Shown here piece after piece: positions 11,566-23,512 of a stretch of 64,000 nucleotides of DNA. Source of the stretch: Pezicula radicicola (lineage: Eukaryota; Ascomycota; Leotiomycetes; Helotiales; Dermateaceae). The stretch is from the NCBI GenBank assembly GCA_003008705.1, contig PDUO01000019.1, positions 182,552-246,551 on the forward strand, given 5' to 3'. The position numbers were made by a program, and so were the translations under genes. The notes under the pieces were generated by a model. The model was not told the origin of the DNA. It made no database searches and saw only the letters and a program-made list of their open reading frames with translations. Within the stretch, counting starts at the first letter, position 1, and each line of letters opens with the position of its first letter.

Positions 11566-13645
11566 TCATGGGGTATTTTGCCCACCCTGAATTTTCAGGT
11601 TCGTCATAGATTGAACAAGAAATGCAACCAAGTAACCCTGAAGTTCTTTATGCTCGCGAGAATCTTCTTTTTCAAGTCTGTATCGTTCGTCTGTTGACAT
11701 TTCTGCCCTCCTTGAGCTTGTAATCTCATTCAGGATGTGGAGAAGAACGTTCTCGGAGACCTTAGTACGATCACGAGCTTGTTGTGTACTTCTTACATAG
11801 CGTCTCGTAACGTCTGTTGCTCCGTCTCTTGAGAAAGCGATGCAGTATGACATCTTCTTACCCCATCCCTCGGCATACAGTCGCGGATTGTCCCAAGCTT
11901 CTTCACAAGAATCTGCGTGAACCCAACGATTTTGGTGCTCTGAGAAGACTTCAGTCCACTTCAAAAAAATTAGTACACAATACTTCAAGAGCATAAGAAC
12001 TAAAAAATATCTTGCTTACTACGTGGTCTTCGGCGTTCCACACATACCGCGCTCGACTACCGAAAGCACGGCAAAGCATCGTAAAACAGGTGGCCCATTC
12101 TCCTGTTCGCCCTCGGCGGCTATGCATCAGTTTCCATACATCTGTATAGCGAGGAAAGCGCTCTTCGCCACGGCACCCTGAGTTCGAGCATTGATACAGT
12201 TCAACCCGAGTTGCCCCATGAGCTGCCTCTACCTGTCTTGGAGGCGCCATGCCCTTGGCGATAGTCGGGAAGGCACACATTGAGCAAACTGGGTTATTGA
12301 CCCATTCAAAGAACGTGCGCTTAAACCACCTACAAAATTATATCAGCACTACGATGTCTCATCTAGTCATCATCAAGATTATGTTTACCTGAGTAATGCA
12401 CGAATCACGTTGTCCTGGTAACCCCATTCGGGTTTCCTTCCGTCGCCTAAGCTTTCCGCTTGCAATTGCATAACTTGAGTATCCTCTTCTGCTTCCGCAT
12501 ATATTTTATCAAGAGGTACGCTCTGCAACGCTTCGTCAAGTAGTCCGGGGTTCTCGAATTTGACGGGGATCATCGATAATGAAGTTAGAAAGTCGCGAAA
12601 CTTGCGTGATGATTGATCACTAGGAGACGTCGGGGTCATTGGCGTCAATGGACTTCTCGCCGATGCAGGGGATAGCATTGCTGGTGAAAATGATATAGTT
12701 CTTGAATGTGTTCTTGCTTGCGGTGAGGAATCCGCTTGACCACGTGACTTAGTTATAGAATACAGGTTGTTAGACAAGGACAAACGTACCTGGTATCTGC
12801 AATCTCGAAGCTCTCCAATTTTCCTGAAACTTTGAGCTTAACTCTTTGATCTTTACCTGGAGGTCGCCATGTCCCGCAGAAGCGGCACGAGTACGGGTCG
12901 AACTCGGAACTGTCAAGGAATTATCTCCATGTTTAACTTTGTCCTTAGCGTCGTCCGACTTTCCCGGCTGCTCTGATAATGAGTTGCCATACCGCCCATA
13001 ATCTGGGACAGTAATCTTTAGAGCCTCTTCAGCTTTTTCGGCTATGGACTGTTGGTAGGTTTGATGCATGTATGGAGTCAGATTTACCAGAAGATTGACG
13101 TAGAACTCCAGAGAATCCCCTACGACATCAGAACCATTAGAGAACTCATTGTTGTGGCCAGGTCGAGGCGATATCTGCGATAAATCTTCTACGTCCAAAA
13201 AATTCTGAGCTTCTTCCATGGATTGTTTCACATTTTGAACCCAGGATACAAGTTCCCGATCTCCTTCATCAGACGAGTCCGTCGCTAAAGGCAGGTCTAC
13301 TTATTATTAGCACCGAACAGCAAATGTTTCAAAGCTACCCTTACCTTTTATCAGAAACCCAGCGATTGCGATGAGGAACTTGAAAATTGTTGTTCTCAGA
13401 CTGGACGATGCGATAAGGATGATATCGAGTTTCCCATCGCCAAAACCCTCACCCCATAGATAGAATTTTCTTCCCTGATCTTGGAATCGATCCCTTTCTA
13501 ACGGAGGCAGCCCTTCAATCTCAGGCTGTTTCGACAGCGAGGAGAATAATCCTAGGCAATCGTCGTAAAGAATTGCAGCAATGCCAACTTCAGTCGGCTC
13601 GTTCGGCTCTGGTGACAAGCCGGAAGCGAGGGCCGATGGAGACAT
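11566..13645 (-). CDS. PNG1: Peptide:N-glycanase PNG1 with an N-terminal fungal helical domain (in-frame fusion)
   Basis: Five exons (13345-13645, 12790-13284, 12389-12734, 12020-12329, 11566-11958) join in perfect frame to 614 residues. The four introns are 55-61 bp. The second half is PNG1, which strips N-glycans from misfolded glycoproteins exported from the ER. It shows the transglutaminase-fold triad: Cys in [11 protein letters not shown], His in EDHVW (across the last intron) and Asp in [12 protein letters not shown]. It also has the zinc cysteines (CSMC and CSNSGC) and the family signatures [17 protein letters not shown] and DVTRRYVR. The first about 165 residues do not belong to PNG1. 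They resemble the helical N-terminal domain seen before C2H2 or NACHT modules in fungi, with the segment [20 protein letters not shown]. No in-frame Met separates the parts close to the PNG1 start ([17 protein letters not shown]), so translation appears to begin at 13645. A missed internal promoter or start is the alternative. Confidence 0.85.
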
Positions 13646-15631
13646 CTCTAGCCATCTGTCTTACGGCTTCCAAACAAGCAATGGAGAGAAGGATTAGAAT
13701 TTGAAGTAGAAGATTGTGTAGAGAAGGGGAAGAGAGAGAGAAAAGGGAAAATGTTTCGGTGTTTCGTCATGCGAACAAGAAGTCGTCGTCGACCGGTCTC
13801 GCCGGTGCACGATCCTGTCGCCTAGCTGTCCAATGAGAGGCTGTAAAACTCCGACTGACGGCGAATACGAGACGGATAGCCATGATTTATTGACCATCAT
13901 GATTACAATACTTTATGAGACGCGTCTTTTCAATTACTATGTAGGTAGTGCTATTCACTAATAAATATAAAAATTTAAACATTTACACAGCACAAACACA
14001 AAGATTAAGCCCAACTCAAAGCTAATTAAAGGTGCAAAACACTACTATCCATTTTGTTAACGGCTTGGCATGGCTGTTACGAGAATGCGTCACCAGCGTG
14101 GCTGCTAAGTACGCCAAGAATGCTTGTAATTAGTACGGCAGATAAAGACGAAACTATTATAATCGAGTTGAGCAATAATAAAAGGGTCTAGATTTTGAAG
14201 TCACAGATAATGTGGTTTTTTATAGCAAACCTATTTAATGTATCTAGAAATAGGAATGTTGTTATATAAGTAACGCAAGGCGAGGTTTGAATAAGCTTAA
14301 GATACTGGTGTTCAGGTTTAAATATGAACTCTATTTCTTCACTCCTGAAAACTTATGCATTCTGTACTCAAACCAGGATTGCCTGTGTAAATATATTAAT
14401 AATAACAGTAATAATTTATATATCCCCGTCCCAGATTGGATGCAAAGTCAATTAAAGGCTGTACCTGGAATTTGCTGAATACCATTACCAAAAGCGCATT
14501 TCATCGCTTATTTACTATGCTTATTAATTACTCTATTAGCCTTGAATTAACTTTATCTGTGTTTCTACCCCCCCCCCCCCCCCTTTTTTTTAAGCAAAGA
14601 CACATGTATTCAAGTGTGCTACTTGACAAAACATTGAACTGTTCAACACAAAATCATTTTTGTAAAAGAAGCATTCGCACTACGTATCAATATCCCCAAG
14701 ATTCTAATAGAATATAGTAAGAAGATTACAGAGACGGATGAAGTAAGGTTGCGACACAATCTCGAAGCTGGAGTTGTTAGACGAGACGTCACATGATCCC
14801 CCTTTTCCGGCATAGAACTAGATAGATCTGACGAACCGGTCCATTCCTTCGCTCCATTTGATAAAACTTTATATAAAGGCCCGATTAATTTCAGTACTCT
14901 ACCACCATGCTATTAATTTACTAATTAACTATCTTACTCCACATTGACTCTACTTATAAAATTCCGTCATACAACAATACGCGACGCGAAACATTCAATG
15001 AAAAGAGATAATAGAAATCTCAAAAGGCCCCCAATCACTTTGTACGGCCGTTGAAAGTATTCGATACCTTTGTCTAGCATAATTCATCCAACGCCGCCAC
15101 TTATAGATGTTTAGAGGATTTCACCCATAGACTTCCAATTCGGGCAAATTCCACCTATGGCACCATTACTTTACAACACCCTAGCATTGTCTGGATGCAA
15201 AGACAATAATTTTCATATTGTGAGGTATCTATTGTGAGGTGGGTAAGGATTGACATTAATCTTGCTTGGAGAATGATGATGGGACTTTAGCGAGCGGAAA
15301 CAGTTGACTTTGGAGTCCATATCACTAAACACAGCGTCCATTGAGCAATAATGGCAGAGTATTATGTGTGAAAGTGCCTGGCACAAATAATAACTGGAGA
15401 AACGTGAGGTAGAAGAATGTTATTTATGATATATAATTTTTTACAACCGGGTATCGTAGGAGCAGAGATCCTTAACCTACATCTCTTACCATTTGCCCAT
15501 ATGTTTTACAACAGAGACTTTTACAATCCGTTCCAACCTATCTGTTACTGAACCAAGTCAGAAGACCGAAGAGGAGATCCTGCGCCCGTACCGATCCGTT
15601 ACAACAACCTAACTGTACACATATATATCTT
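13646..15631. other. Spacer with a poly-C tract
   Basis: No gene was recognised. About 14 consecutive C bases followed by 8 T bases lie near 14570-14592, a site prone to sequencing error. The proximal part is the PNG1 promoter, and 15420-15631 is the 3' flank of RSM22. Confidence 0.55.
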
Positions 15632-18172
15632 TTACAAATCATCCTCCGTGATTGGTTTGGGTGCTTTGGGATTTCTGCCTCCCTTTGTCCTCTTTTCAGG
15701 TTTCCCCTTCAAATGTTTCGGTCGAACTTCCTTCAAACCAACCATGCCTTCATTGCCCATCTGGATTTCAAACATGTTCTTCTTCGCCTTCTTGCCACCC
15801 TTGCCCATTTTGCCGTCCCTAACACCCTTCAATCCTGTGTTTCCAACTTTCAGTCCTTTGCCGAGTCTTGGTTCGTGGGTCACTCGAGTTTTTGCACCTA
15901 ATGCCCAGAGATCGCCCCAGTTTATCTTCCGAGCATCGCGATAAGCTTGTTTGCTAAACGACTTAGGGACGGTCCAGCGCTCTAGTTTTCCTGACGGCGT
16001 GCAGAGATCGAACGTAACGTGGCCGCGGCGTTTGAGGGCGGGAAGGAGTACGCGTGGAAGAGCAAGAGGATTGAATTTAAGTTTTCCATCATCCTTAGCA
16101 GAGGTTTCTGCGGGAGCCCATTCTTCTGAGCCTTCTGGCAAATCCTGAAACTCATAGCCGGCAAATGATTGCTCAGATGCAACATCTCCCTGAACCAAAG
16201 GCTGAGCTGCTTTCCTCTCGTCTACGCCACGACGCACGACGAGATAGCTGTACTTGAGATCTTCGTAATTGCGGGAGGTGGCACCAAGAATTTTTTGTAG
16301 GTAAGCTGGGCGGATATAACGCTGTTCAAAATGGCAGAAGTCTTTTCGGCCAGGTGTCAAACCAGGAACCGGATACATTGGACACTTTAAATGATTTGTG
16401 CAAGGCGCAACGATCATACCAGTCTCCTTCGGCGTGGATATCTCTTCAACTGATCCTTGGGTTTCACTGGCTATAGAGTCGGACTCTGGAGAAGATATGT
16501 GCTTGTCGAGTAGAAGAGACCGTGCACCTGCGATGGCTTCAAATCCCCGAGGAACTCCTTTCTCGATGAGAATGAGAACACCACCTTTTGGATCAAGAAG
16601 AGACCAGAGGTTTTGAACCATATGCTTGCGCCTAAATTCCTCCTTCAAAGGGAAGAGTGTGTGAGGGGCAATGATAACATCATAGGACTTTCGTCCTTGC
16701 GCCGGAGCACCGTCGAGGTGAGCCTCTGAGTTAGAAGCATGCACGTAATCCGGTAGACGGGGTAAGAAGGTCGTGTTATCAAGCATTGTTGACATACGAT
16801 GTCGAAGAGCATCAGAACCAGTCAACACTGTAGTCTTCCCAGACGGTGCATCCTTCCCATGAACAATACCATCATCCTTGAGAATATCCCACTCCGTTTG
16901 GAGTACCTCGCGCCAAGCCATAAGTCCAGCTCCCCCAGCCCCAGCATCCAAAACCCTAGGTCCCTCCCCGCCTTCTCTGAATAAAAGGTTGCGAATCCAT
17001 TCCGGTCCCAGTCGCTTTCGAACTTCAACAAGAGTACCGGCCACGGTCGCATACATCCCTGGCATCACGCTTGATATGTAAGCGTCAGCCTCGATTTCAG
17101 TCATTCTGTGCTGGCTAGCATCAAGCCCAATGTGCTTTTGAGGGAAGTTATTCTTTGGAGATCGAGTAGCTGTAGAGTTTGGTAATCCTTTCCCTCCAAA
17201 TGCTTTCTCTGCTGCATCGGCGACATGTTTCAAATTCGTCCGCTCAAGCAGCTCCGTAAAAGGCGCCACGAATTGCTCTTTCGGTAGATATATGGTGCTG
17301 GGGTTTGTGCCAGATCTACCTGCCATAGTATGAGGGTGTGTTCGCAGAGTGTCAGAACTGATATATGGCTCGAGGTTTTCTTCTTCATCCTCCTCAAAAG
17401 GATCTTCCTCAAGTTCTTCTTCATCTTCTTCGTATTCCTCCTCTAGCTCTTCTTCCACCTCGACCGGTTGAGCCATTGATGTTTCCAAGTCCTGTCGTAA
17501 CTTTTGAATAGCGTCATACTCCCTCTGGTCTGTAGCTGTAAATTGAATCGGCTGTGCTTCGTCCTCCCTCGTTACTTCGTTCAAGACTTCTTCCCCTCCT
17601 TCTGACCCCTCTGCGCCCAAATACTGATCTACTTCGGTGGTCGATGTAATCTCTTCTCCCATCTCGTCAAAGACCTTGAGGTTAAACTCTGGATCAAAAT
17701 CTACCTCCTCAAACTCGCCATCCTCATTCTCCCTCAAGAGCACATTGCGCGGCTCCTCTTCTTCAGCCCCTCCATCTTCCCATACTAAATCATGTAGTTC
17801 CAGATCATCCGGCTGGGTCTCTCGCAGCGGCGGACCGTATAATCGTTCATATAAAATGTATTCTTCGGTCGACAAATAGTCCTTCGGTAATGTCTGCCCA
17901 AATGTCTGTCTCGCCCTTCTCACTATAGACTCAATTTCCTCGACTTCTGGCGTCGCAGGCTCGCGTGGGGTCTCATCCTTTCGATTTGCGCTCGTCGAGA
18001 ATGTTCGCAGGGCTGAGTTTCGAGGTTGAAGGGGTCGAGGCCGGAGTCGTGTGCTAGGTCGTGTTCGTGAAGCATTACTGATGGACGGGGTGGTGAAGCC
18101 ATGCTCAAACAGCGAGAGAAGCTGCAGACGGCATGACTGGCATGCCCTTGGGATATTGCGGGCGTTCAACAT
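15632..18172 (-). CDS. RSM22: RSM22/METTL17-type mitochondrial ribosome assembly factor
   Basis: This is a single-exon gene of 846 residues. I place the start at ATG 18170-18172; the frame is open 8 codons further, but without ATG. The N terminus is rich in Arg, Ser and Thr with few acids (a mitochondrial presequence), followed by a long acidic linker. The SAM-fold motif I is VLDAGAGGAG near residues 406-415. The cysteine cluster that binds an Fe-S centre in this family is at CPMYPVPGLTPGRKDFC (near residues 590-606), followed by the family signature FEQRYIRPAYLQK. The C terminus is Lys/Gly-rich. Rsm22 proteins act in small-subunit assembly of the mitochondrial ribosome; the methyltransferase fold is conserved although catalytic activity is doubtful. 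Fungal members are usually 600-900 residues. No intron or defect is visible. Confidence 0.92.
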   Translation of the reverse strand: MLNARNIPRACQSCRLQLLSLFEHGFTTPSISNASRTRPSTRLRPRPLQPRNSALRTFSTSANRKDETPREPATPEVEEIESIVRRARQTFGQTLPKDYLSTEEYILYERLYGPPLRETQPDDLELHDLVWEDGGAEEEEPRNVLLRENEDGEFEEVDFDPEFNLKVFDEMGEEITSTTEVDQYLGAEGSEGGEEVLNEVTREDEAQPIQFTATDQREYDAIQKLRQDLETSMAQPVEVEEELEEEYEEDEEELEEDPFEEDEEENLEPYISSDTLRTHPHTMAGRSGTNPSTIYLPKEQFVAPFTELLERTNLKHVADAAEKAFGGKGLPNSTATRSPKNNFPQKHIGLDASQHRMTEIEADAYISSVMPGMYATVAGTLVEVRKRLGPEWIRNLLFREGGEGPRVLDAGAGGAGLMAWREVLQTEWDILKDDGIVHGKDAPSGKTTVLTGSDALRHRMSTMLDNTTFLPRLPDYVHASNSEAHLDGAPAQGRKSYDVIIAPHTLFPLKEEFRRKHMVQNLWSLLDPKGGVLILIEKGVPRGFEAIAGARSLLLDKHISSPESDSIASETQGSVEEISTPKETGMIVAPCTNHLKCPMYPVPGLTPGRKDFCHFEQRYIRPAYLQKILGATSRNYEDLKYSYLVVRRGVDERKAAQPLVQGDVASEQSFAGYEFQDLPEGSEEWAPAETSAKDDGKLKFNPLALPRVLLPALKRRGHVTFDLCTPSGKLERWTVPKSFSKQAYRDARKINWGDLWALGAKTRVTHEPRLGKGLKVGNTGLKGVRDGKMGKGGKKAKKNMFEIQMGNEGMVGLKEVRPKHLKGKPEKRTKGGRNPKAPKPITEDDL

Positions 18173-18948
18173 ACTTGAGCTTGTCAGCAATTGCAAGACT
18201 TGTTGATGCTTCTTTGTAGAAGTTGGATTTTCGAAAGTCTGAAAACGGCTAGCCGCAATGTCACAAGATTGACCGCCTTCCCAGATCCAATCAGGGGCCC
18301 GATATTTCGCATCTTTTGCACTCCTTCACACTCTTCCAATGTACACCTCACTACAAATTACAGTACAAAAACGGCTACAAATTGTACCATAGCCCTACAT
18401 AAGCTCCTTTGTCGGTCTCTTTCAGACATGTTAGTCACATGCGGACATGAATCGTAAGGCGCAAGTCTTGGGCTATTAACTAGCATTATCGTCAGTATAT
18501 TTTCACCAGACAAATGTAAACATCCACCCAATATTCAGGGGCATGGCATGCTGTTAAGTACTGAGTGGCATGGTGGCAAATATCCGGGATATTTACTGAT
18601 AGAATTTCACCATTACTGCGCATGGAGATGGTGTTATTTTTGATTTTGATATTTATGTTATGTACTATGCATGCTGTGGAAAGCAGATCAGAGGCAATTT
18701 TACCAACCAAGCGGCCGATAGACTCCTTCTAGTTGTCGAGTGATTGCAATTGCCCACCAGCTCAGAGATTCGTTGTGCCCACTGCCAAAAATCTGCAATA
18801 TGATAGCAGCTGGAGAAGCCAAGAAAGGGAAGGGCACAGACAGTAAATGGGTGTGTGCTTGATGCCATGATTTGTATGTTTTTGTAACTCGATAACATTT
18901 TGTGGTATGTGCAATTTTGATCCTGGCGCTTTGCAGAGGCTCTGCGTG
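18173..18948. other. Intergenic region between RSM22 start and 2EXR gene 1 stop
   Basis: It contains the RSM22 promoter (18173-18480) and the 3' flank of the next gene. Open frames on the minus strand here (18665-19045, 18762-18968) overlap the 2EXR gene end in other frames and lack support. Confidence 0.5.
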
Positions 18949-20099
18949 TCAAAATGAGTGAATAACATGAAAGGTTGCGATTTTTCGGCTCTTCATTCCC
19001 ATCGGATTTCCACTGGCGAGCTGGCAATACGGCACCGTGTGGCAAACTGAAGCCAGAAGCTTGCCCTTAGAGTCGCATGGAACTCTGCAGTCAAAGGTCT
19101 CAATCCAGAGCGCAGGCTCTGTTTGAGCTTTGCTGTTTCCTTGTTGGTAGCAAGCCATCATCTGGATCTCGAATTTAACCTTTTCCCAGTAGTGAGGGTC
19201 CAGGGGTTTAACACTATCGGAATAGCTATTCTGTATGCCAACAGCCATGCCGAAATAAAGATCTCGTTTGAAGGTATTCTTGTTACTGTCCTTTGGGCTA
19301 TTGGAGAGGTCCATATCTTGGAAGTCCTTGTTGATATTGATGAAACGCAAATTTTCTGGGTGTTCCTTTGTCTCAACCAATGACTTTGAACAGTGACCCC
19401 AGATGACACAGAAGTGTTTTAATGCTGGAAAGTTATGCATGATGTACCTGGCCACGTCAAGGAAATTACTGAGCATGATCATTTTTCCAACAGAGATGGC
19501 CACGTTCTGGACCTTTGAACAGCTTTGCGGATCCAACCAGTTTTGGTTGGATAGTAGGATTTGCCGAATATGGTGAGCGTTGAGGAGCAGAGTATCAAGA
19601 TCTCGATGGACCAAGGTGGAAACACCGTTTGGTGCTGGTTTCAAGCCACTGTCGCTTTCTCTGTAGATCTCCATTGGGATGTTTGCTTGGATGCGGACGA
19701 AATCTTCAAGGAAACAGCATAGCTTGTTACAGGCTTGTGCAATTTCTCGTACACCCTTGTTGCTCCAGGTGGTGTAGTTGAAAGGCTGTTCGAACTTTGA
19801 AGAAGTTATTTGCAACGGCCCTATCTTTGTGGTATTGGTATCGACCAATCTGAAATCAATGATTCTTGCATGGTGTACTAGTTTTAAGAGTTCAAATTGC
19901 AACTCAGGAGGGAGATTGGTCAATCGATTAGTGGAGGAAGTCGAGCGGTTTGCCAATTCAGCGACACCTGGTGTGCCATTTTGTCCATGGGGATGGGCTG
20001 CTCAAACAGTTAGTGTTGAATATTAAACAAAGTTGTCTATAAGAATCACTTACATCCAATAGCAATCAATGCTTGGTTGTTTCCATTAGGATTGGCCAT
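18949..20099 (-). CDS. 2EXR-family protein, paralogue 1
   Basis: Two exons: 20054-20099, starting ATG GCC AAT, and 18949-19997. Intron 19998-20053 has a GTAAGT donor, a CACTAAC branch and a GAGCAG acceptor. The product is 364 residues. An N-terminal F-box-like/2EXR motif (LPPELQFELLKLVHHARIIDFRL) follows a short Asn/Gly-rich leader. The body shares conserved blocks with the two downstream paralogues: FPALKHFCVIWGH, LRFININKDF, YWEKVKFEIQM and ALWIETFDCRVPCDSKG. The last about 35 residues differ from the sister proteins, which end with a Tyr-rich segment (DGLVNLFEGYQ), so the C terminus may have been replaced by a frameshift or a lost intron. The function of 2EXR proteins is unknown; some 2EXR-type motifs resemble F-boxes, but binding to Skp1 is not shown. 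Confidence 0.75.
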
Positions 20100-21132
20100 G
20101 TTGTTTGCCTCGTCACCTGATTGAAGTTCTCAAGGCTTGTTGTGATCATGTGATGATGAAGTTGGGTGGATTTCGAGCAAGGAGAGATTTTTATAGAAGA
20201 GTACGAGGAATTCACCTAGACAGAAGTTGTGAAGATGGCTGGTTCCGAGTGAATGTCAATTCACATGTAGTGGACGTTGATCATCCGCCATGGAATCAAG
20301 GAACATTGAATGAGCATAGTATCTAATTTCCTACCTTTAGTACAAGTGTTTCCTCCTACTAGAATTCCTTCTGAAGTCGAGCAACGCAAAACCTTTTCGA
20401 TTGAATTATGAAAAACTCTAACGCTTAATAATAACTTCTTCTTGCATAGCAGTATAAAATATAGTCGCTGTCTTTCTAAATTAAAATGCTAGAAGAACTT
20501 AGCTCCAGCTGAATTTTAAACGCCGCAGTAGACTCTGGATTGTCCTAAAATATCTTAAGGCGGTCAAGGTCAAGGAAGTAAATAAGACCGCAGATGTGGT
20601 AATGTACCATCGAGATTTGGATGCGTTCGAGTGGGCTTTTCCTTCCATGCGGAAGTAATTCGCGTTGTCAAGTAGTGACTTACCGTCAATGACCTAGTTT
20701 CTGTCAGTACAATTCAGTGCAAGTTTCTTGAATTAAATTTTATTTTACGGGAAGTCTAATCTTTACACAATAATAGCAAATCTACATGATCCAAGAGGAA
20801 AGTCTGAGGGTGGTAGTAGTGCTCAGAGCTGATACCTAGCAAAAACCTCTTATTCTCTATTTCACCAACTCTAAGTTCACAATTAGCAACCCTAAAATTG
20901 AAACAAAAATTTAAATAAGAAACATGCAATTATTCTCGACTCTTAAGATAGCCGAGCACTTGTTTCCACTCCCCCTTTTACTCGCTTAACCTACCCCTTC
21001 GGCCCCAAGCGAGAGGCCTGACCTCATCCATTTTCTGCGGGATTTGGAAATTCGGATATATCATCCAAGGTATATTGCAGAGTTGGAGAATATGCTGTAT
21101 TACCGCTACACCCTAGGTCCCATACACGGACA
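20100..21132. other. Intergenic region, AT-rich
   Basis: It holds the upstream region of 2EXR gene 1 and the 3' flank of 2EXR gene 2. A short open frame at 20105-20326 has no recognisable content. Confidence 0.5.
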
Positions 21133-22296
21133 TTAATATACATCATACAAATCACCTAGCAAGTCTTGCTCTTTTCTGAACCAACTTTCAAATCGAGGTT
21201 GGTAGCCTTCAAAAAGGTTTACTAGTCCATCATACCTACTAGCAACCTTCTCTCCCTTAGAATCGCAAGGTACATGGCAATCAAAGTTGTCGATCCAAAT
21301 GACAGGACTGCGGTAAAGCTGAGTTCTGTTAACATAGTCCCAACCCCCATGTCCCTCTCGAAAAAATGCACGCATCAGCACTTTAAAGTCAACATTCTTC
21401 CAGAACTCCCAGTCAGCCATGGTGTATTCACTGTATTCTTTCCTTAAAGCTTCTGCTCGGTCATGATATAGCGCGCGGTTTCGATCGGTTACTGCTGCGA
21501 ATATTCCACCAATAGAAGATCCACTCAGCTCCATTTCCGCAAAATCCTTGTCGATCTCAATCAGACGTAGATCTCCACTTATGTGCAAATCATTGTAGTG
21601 TCCTAGGATCAGAGATAGGTTTTTGAGTTGCGGAAATGTCTCTTTTGCGAAGCTGATGATTGCTAAGAAGTCAAAGGCGCATTCCCAACCCTCTGTCATG
21701 TATCCTCCATTGATTGAGATACACAAGCGCTGGAGGCGTGATTGCAACATCCATCTTGTGCCGGTCTCCAACATCTCCTCAAGTCCATTAGAAAAGAAGT
21801 GCAACGTATCTTCTCGATTGTTGGCCCACACGGTATGACCTTCTTTCTTGATGATCCTGCCCACCTCGATTGTATCCTTCAATTCGGAGATAATAGCGAT
21901 GGGCCCTGGAGCAGTTACCGCAGAAAAGTGCCTGTGCATCTCTGCGTTGAATGCGTAGCTGACAAGGGCTAGATTGGAGATTATCTGACCTTTCCAACCA
22001 TCGCCCCATTCAAAGCAGTTGATAATGTTGTCTTCGCCGTATCTATCTGCGCGGAAAGTAAACTCGATGGTCTTCGGTTCTGGGAAGGCGTATCGCAGGA
22101 TCTTAAATAACAGTTCTTTTGGGAGCTTTGACATAGCTCTATTGTTGTTGCTTTGGCTCAACTTATCGGATATTGTGTCATTCATTGACTCCTGAAGCTC
22201 TTCGTTCGGGCTTGTACTGTTTTGGTTACTAATAGCAATGCTCGCTATCAACATGTTAGAAGGTGAGAAACCGCTATCAGGAATGACTACTAACAT
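21133..22296 (-). CDS. 2EXR-family protein, paralogue 2
   Basis: Intronless, 387 residues, ATG at 22294-22296. After a polar leader of about 55 residues comes the 2EXR/F-box-like motif KLPKELLFKILRYAFPEPK, then ISNLALVSYAF. Blocks shared with paralogues 1 and 3 are FPQLKNLSLILGHYND, LRLIEIDKDFAEME, WEFWKNVDFKVLMRAFF, VIWIDNFDCHVPCDSKGE and DGLVNLFEGYQPRFESWF. It is most like paralogue 3, and is the intact reference showing that Trp occupies the position where paralogue 3 has a stop codon. Its biochemical role is unknown. An internal ATG in the leader (MSKLPKE) is an alternative start just before the domain. Confidence 0.8.
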   Translation of the reverse strand: MLVVIPDSGFSPSNMLIASIAISNQNSTSPNEELQESMNDTISDKLSQSNNNRAMSKLPKELLFKILRYAFPEPKTIEFTFRADRYGEDNIINCFEWGDGWKGQIISNLALVSYAFNAEMHRHFSAVTAPGPIAIISELKDTIEVGRIIKKEGHTVWANNREDTLHFFSNGLEEMLETGTRWMLQSRLQRLCISINGGYMTEGWECAFDFLAIISFAKETFPQLKNLSLILGHYNDLHISGDLRLIEIDKDFAEMELSGSSIGGIFAAVTDRNRALYHDRAEALRKEYSEYTMADWEFWKNVDFKVLMRAFFREGHGGWDYVNRTQLYRSPVIWIDNFDCHVPCDSKGEKVASRYDGLVNLFEGYQPRFESWFRKEQDLLGDLYDVY

Positions 22297-23512
22297 TCTT
22301 CTGAGAGTGCTAATACGCTGAGCTCATCGTTCTTTTTGCTGATGGGATCCATTATCAGTGCGCTGGGGACAATGAGTTGCTGCGCCACTTGTTATCAGAA
22401 GAAGAGGTTTACAAGCGTACTTGACCTGAATTATCGCGAAACGAAAGTGTCGTAGGGGTGAATTTTTGGGTGAATGAAGACGCTCTTAGTTCGCCAAGTT
22501 GAATTAGCGCAAGGTACGATCGTATCTACTTGGGAAGAGGAGTAAGTGCAGCGTTTGAATAACAAGCTTATGTACTGTATTGAAGCCCTAATACAAGTAC
22601 AGAGAGGTGGGCAGCATTCGAAATAAAATCGTAGATTCTGGTAGTCGGCGAAGTTGTTGTTCTGCGAAGATGTTGTAGGTTGGGTGGGAAGAAGATGAAC
22701 GTTAGAAACAAAGAGGGTTCTAGGCGGCTGTGGTAGATTTTATGCTAATTTAGCTTAAAATTCTTCAGTGAATTTTAACACTTTATGACATTGCCTCATA
22801 ATGCTCTATCTCTCGAAAACAGTGATAAGAACATCAGAGCATGCTCTTGTATCAGTCACAATCTCTACAGCAGTAGGATCATAACTGAGTAAGTTCCTAA
22901 TCTGTCCCGGTTCTCTTCGCTCCCAAAAGTAGAAAGCCTCATTATATGTATGATAAGCCAGTCATGAACACAGAATAGACCGTTGCGCATGAAAGGTTAA
23001 GTTTTCTAGAATCGTATAGATATGCGTAGAGCTTGAAAGCTTGCTTTGTGAAGTCGAACATTCTTTGTAAAGCAGATGGGTCTTGCAAAGCAGCGCCTAG
23101 TAGGCGACGGGTGAAGTGCTATAAGTATTGCATTATAATAGAGTACTTCATACCGCTCCCTTTTTCGAAAGTAGGACTCTTTTTCTGTATTATTCCGCCA
23201 AAGGTACTTTAGGTAATTGTTTAGCCCCGTGAAAAAAATCGCATTATAATGCCGCAGATATTCATATGCTAAAATAGAGCAGATAAAGGCAGGTTCAAGG
23301 AATGGATATCTCAAATAGCCATGCGCAAGATAGCCCGAAACAAGCTTCCTCGCCAATAGTTTGCTGGGAAGAGTCTCTGATGCACATTTCGGGCTGACAC
23401 CCAGCTGTGCGTTGGAAACAGTGCTAAACCTTGCTTTCTATCCATATACGTTAGGATGATACATAGCATAATATTTGCAAGCTTAAGCTTGCTCATTTGA
23501 CTTCGTTTCCGA
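22297..23512. other. Intergenic region, no recognised gene
   Basis: Upstream region of 2EXR gene 2 and 3' flank of the esterase. The open frame 23006-23356 (minus) is AT-rich and contains no family motif. Confidence 0.5.

Noticed and set aside
14569..14592. C14-T8 homopolymer as a possible functional element
   Set aside because: More simply a simple-sequence tract or sequencing artefact.
18665..19045. 126-codon minus-strand frame overlapping the end of 2EXR gene 1
   Set aside because: It overlaps the real gene in another frame and lacks any conserved block.
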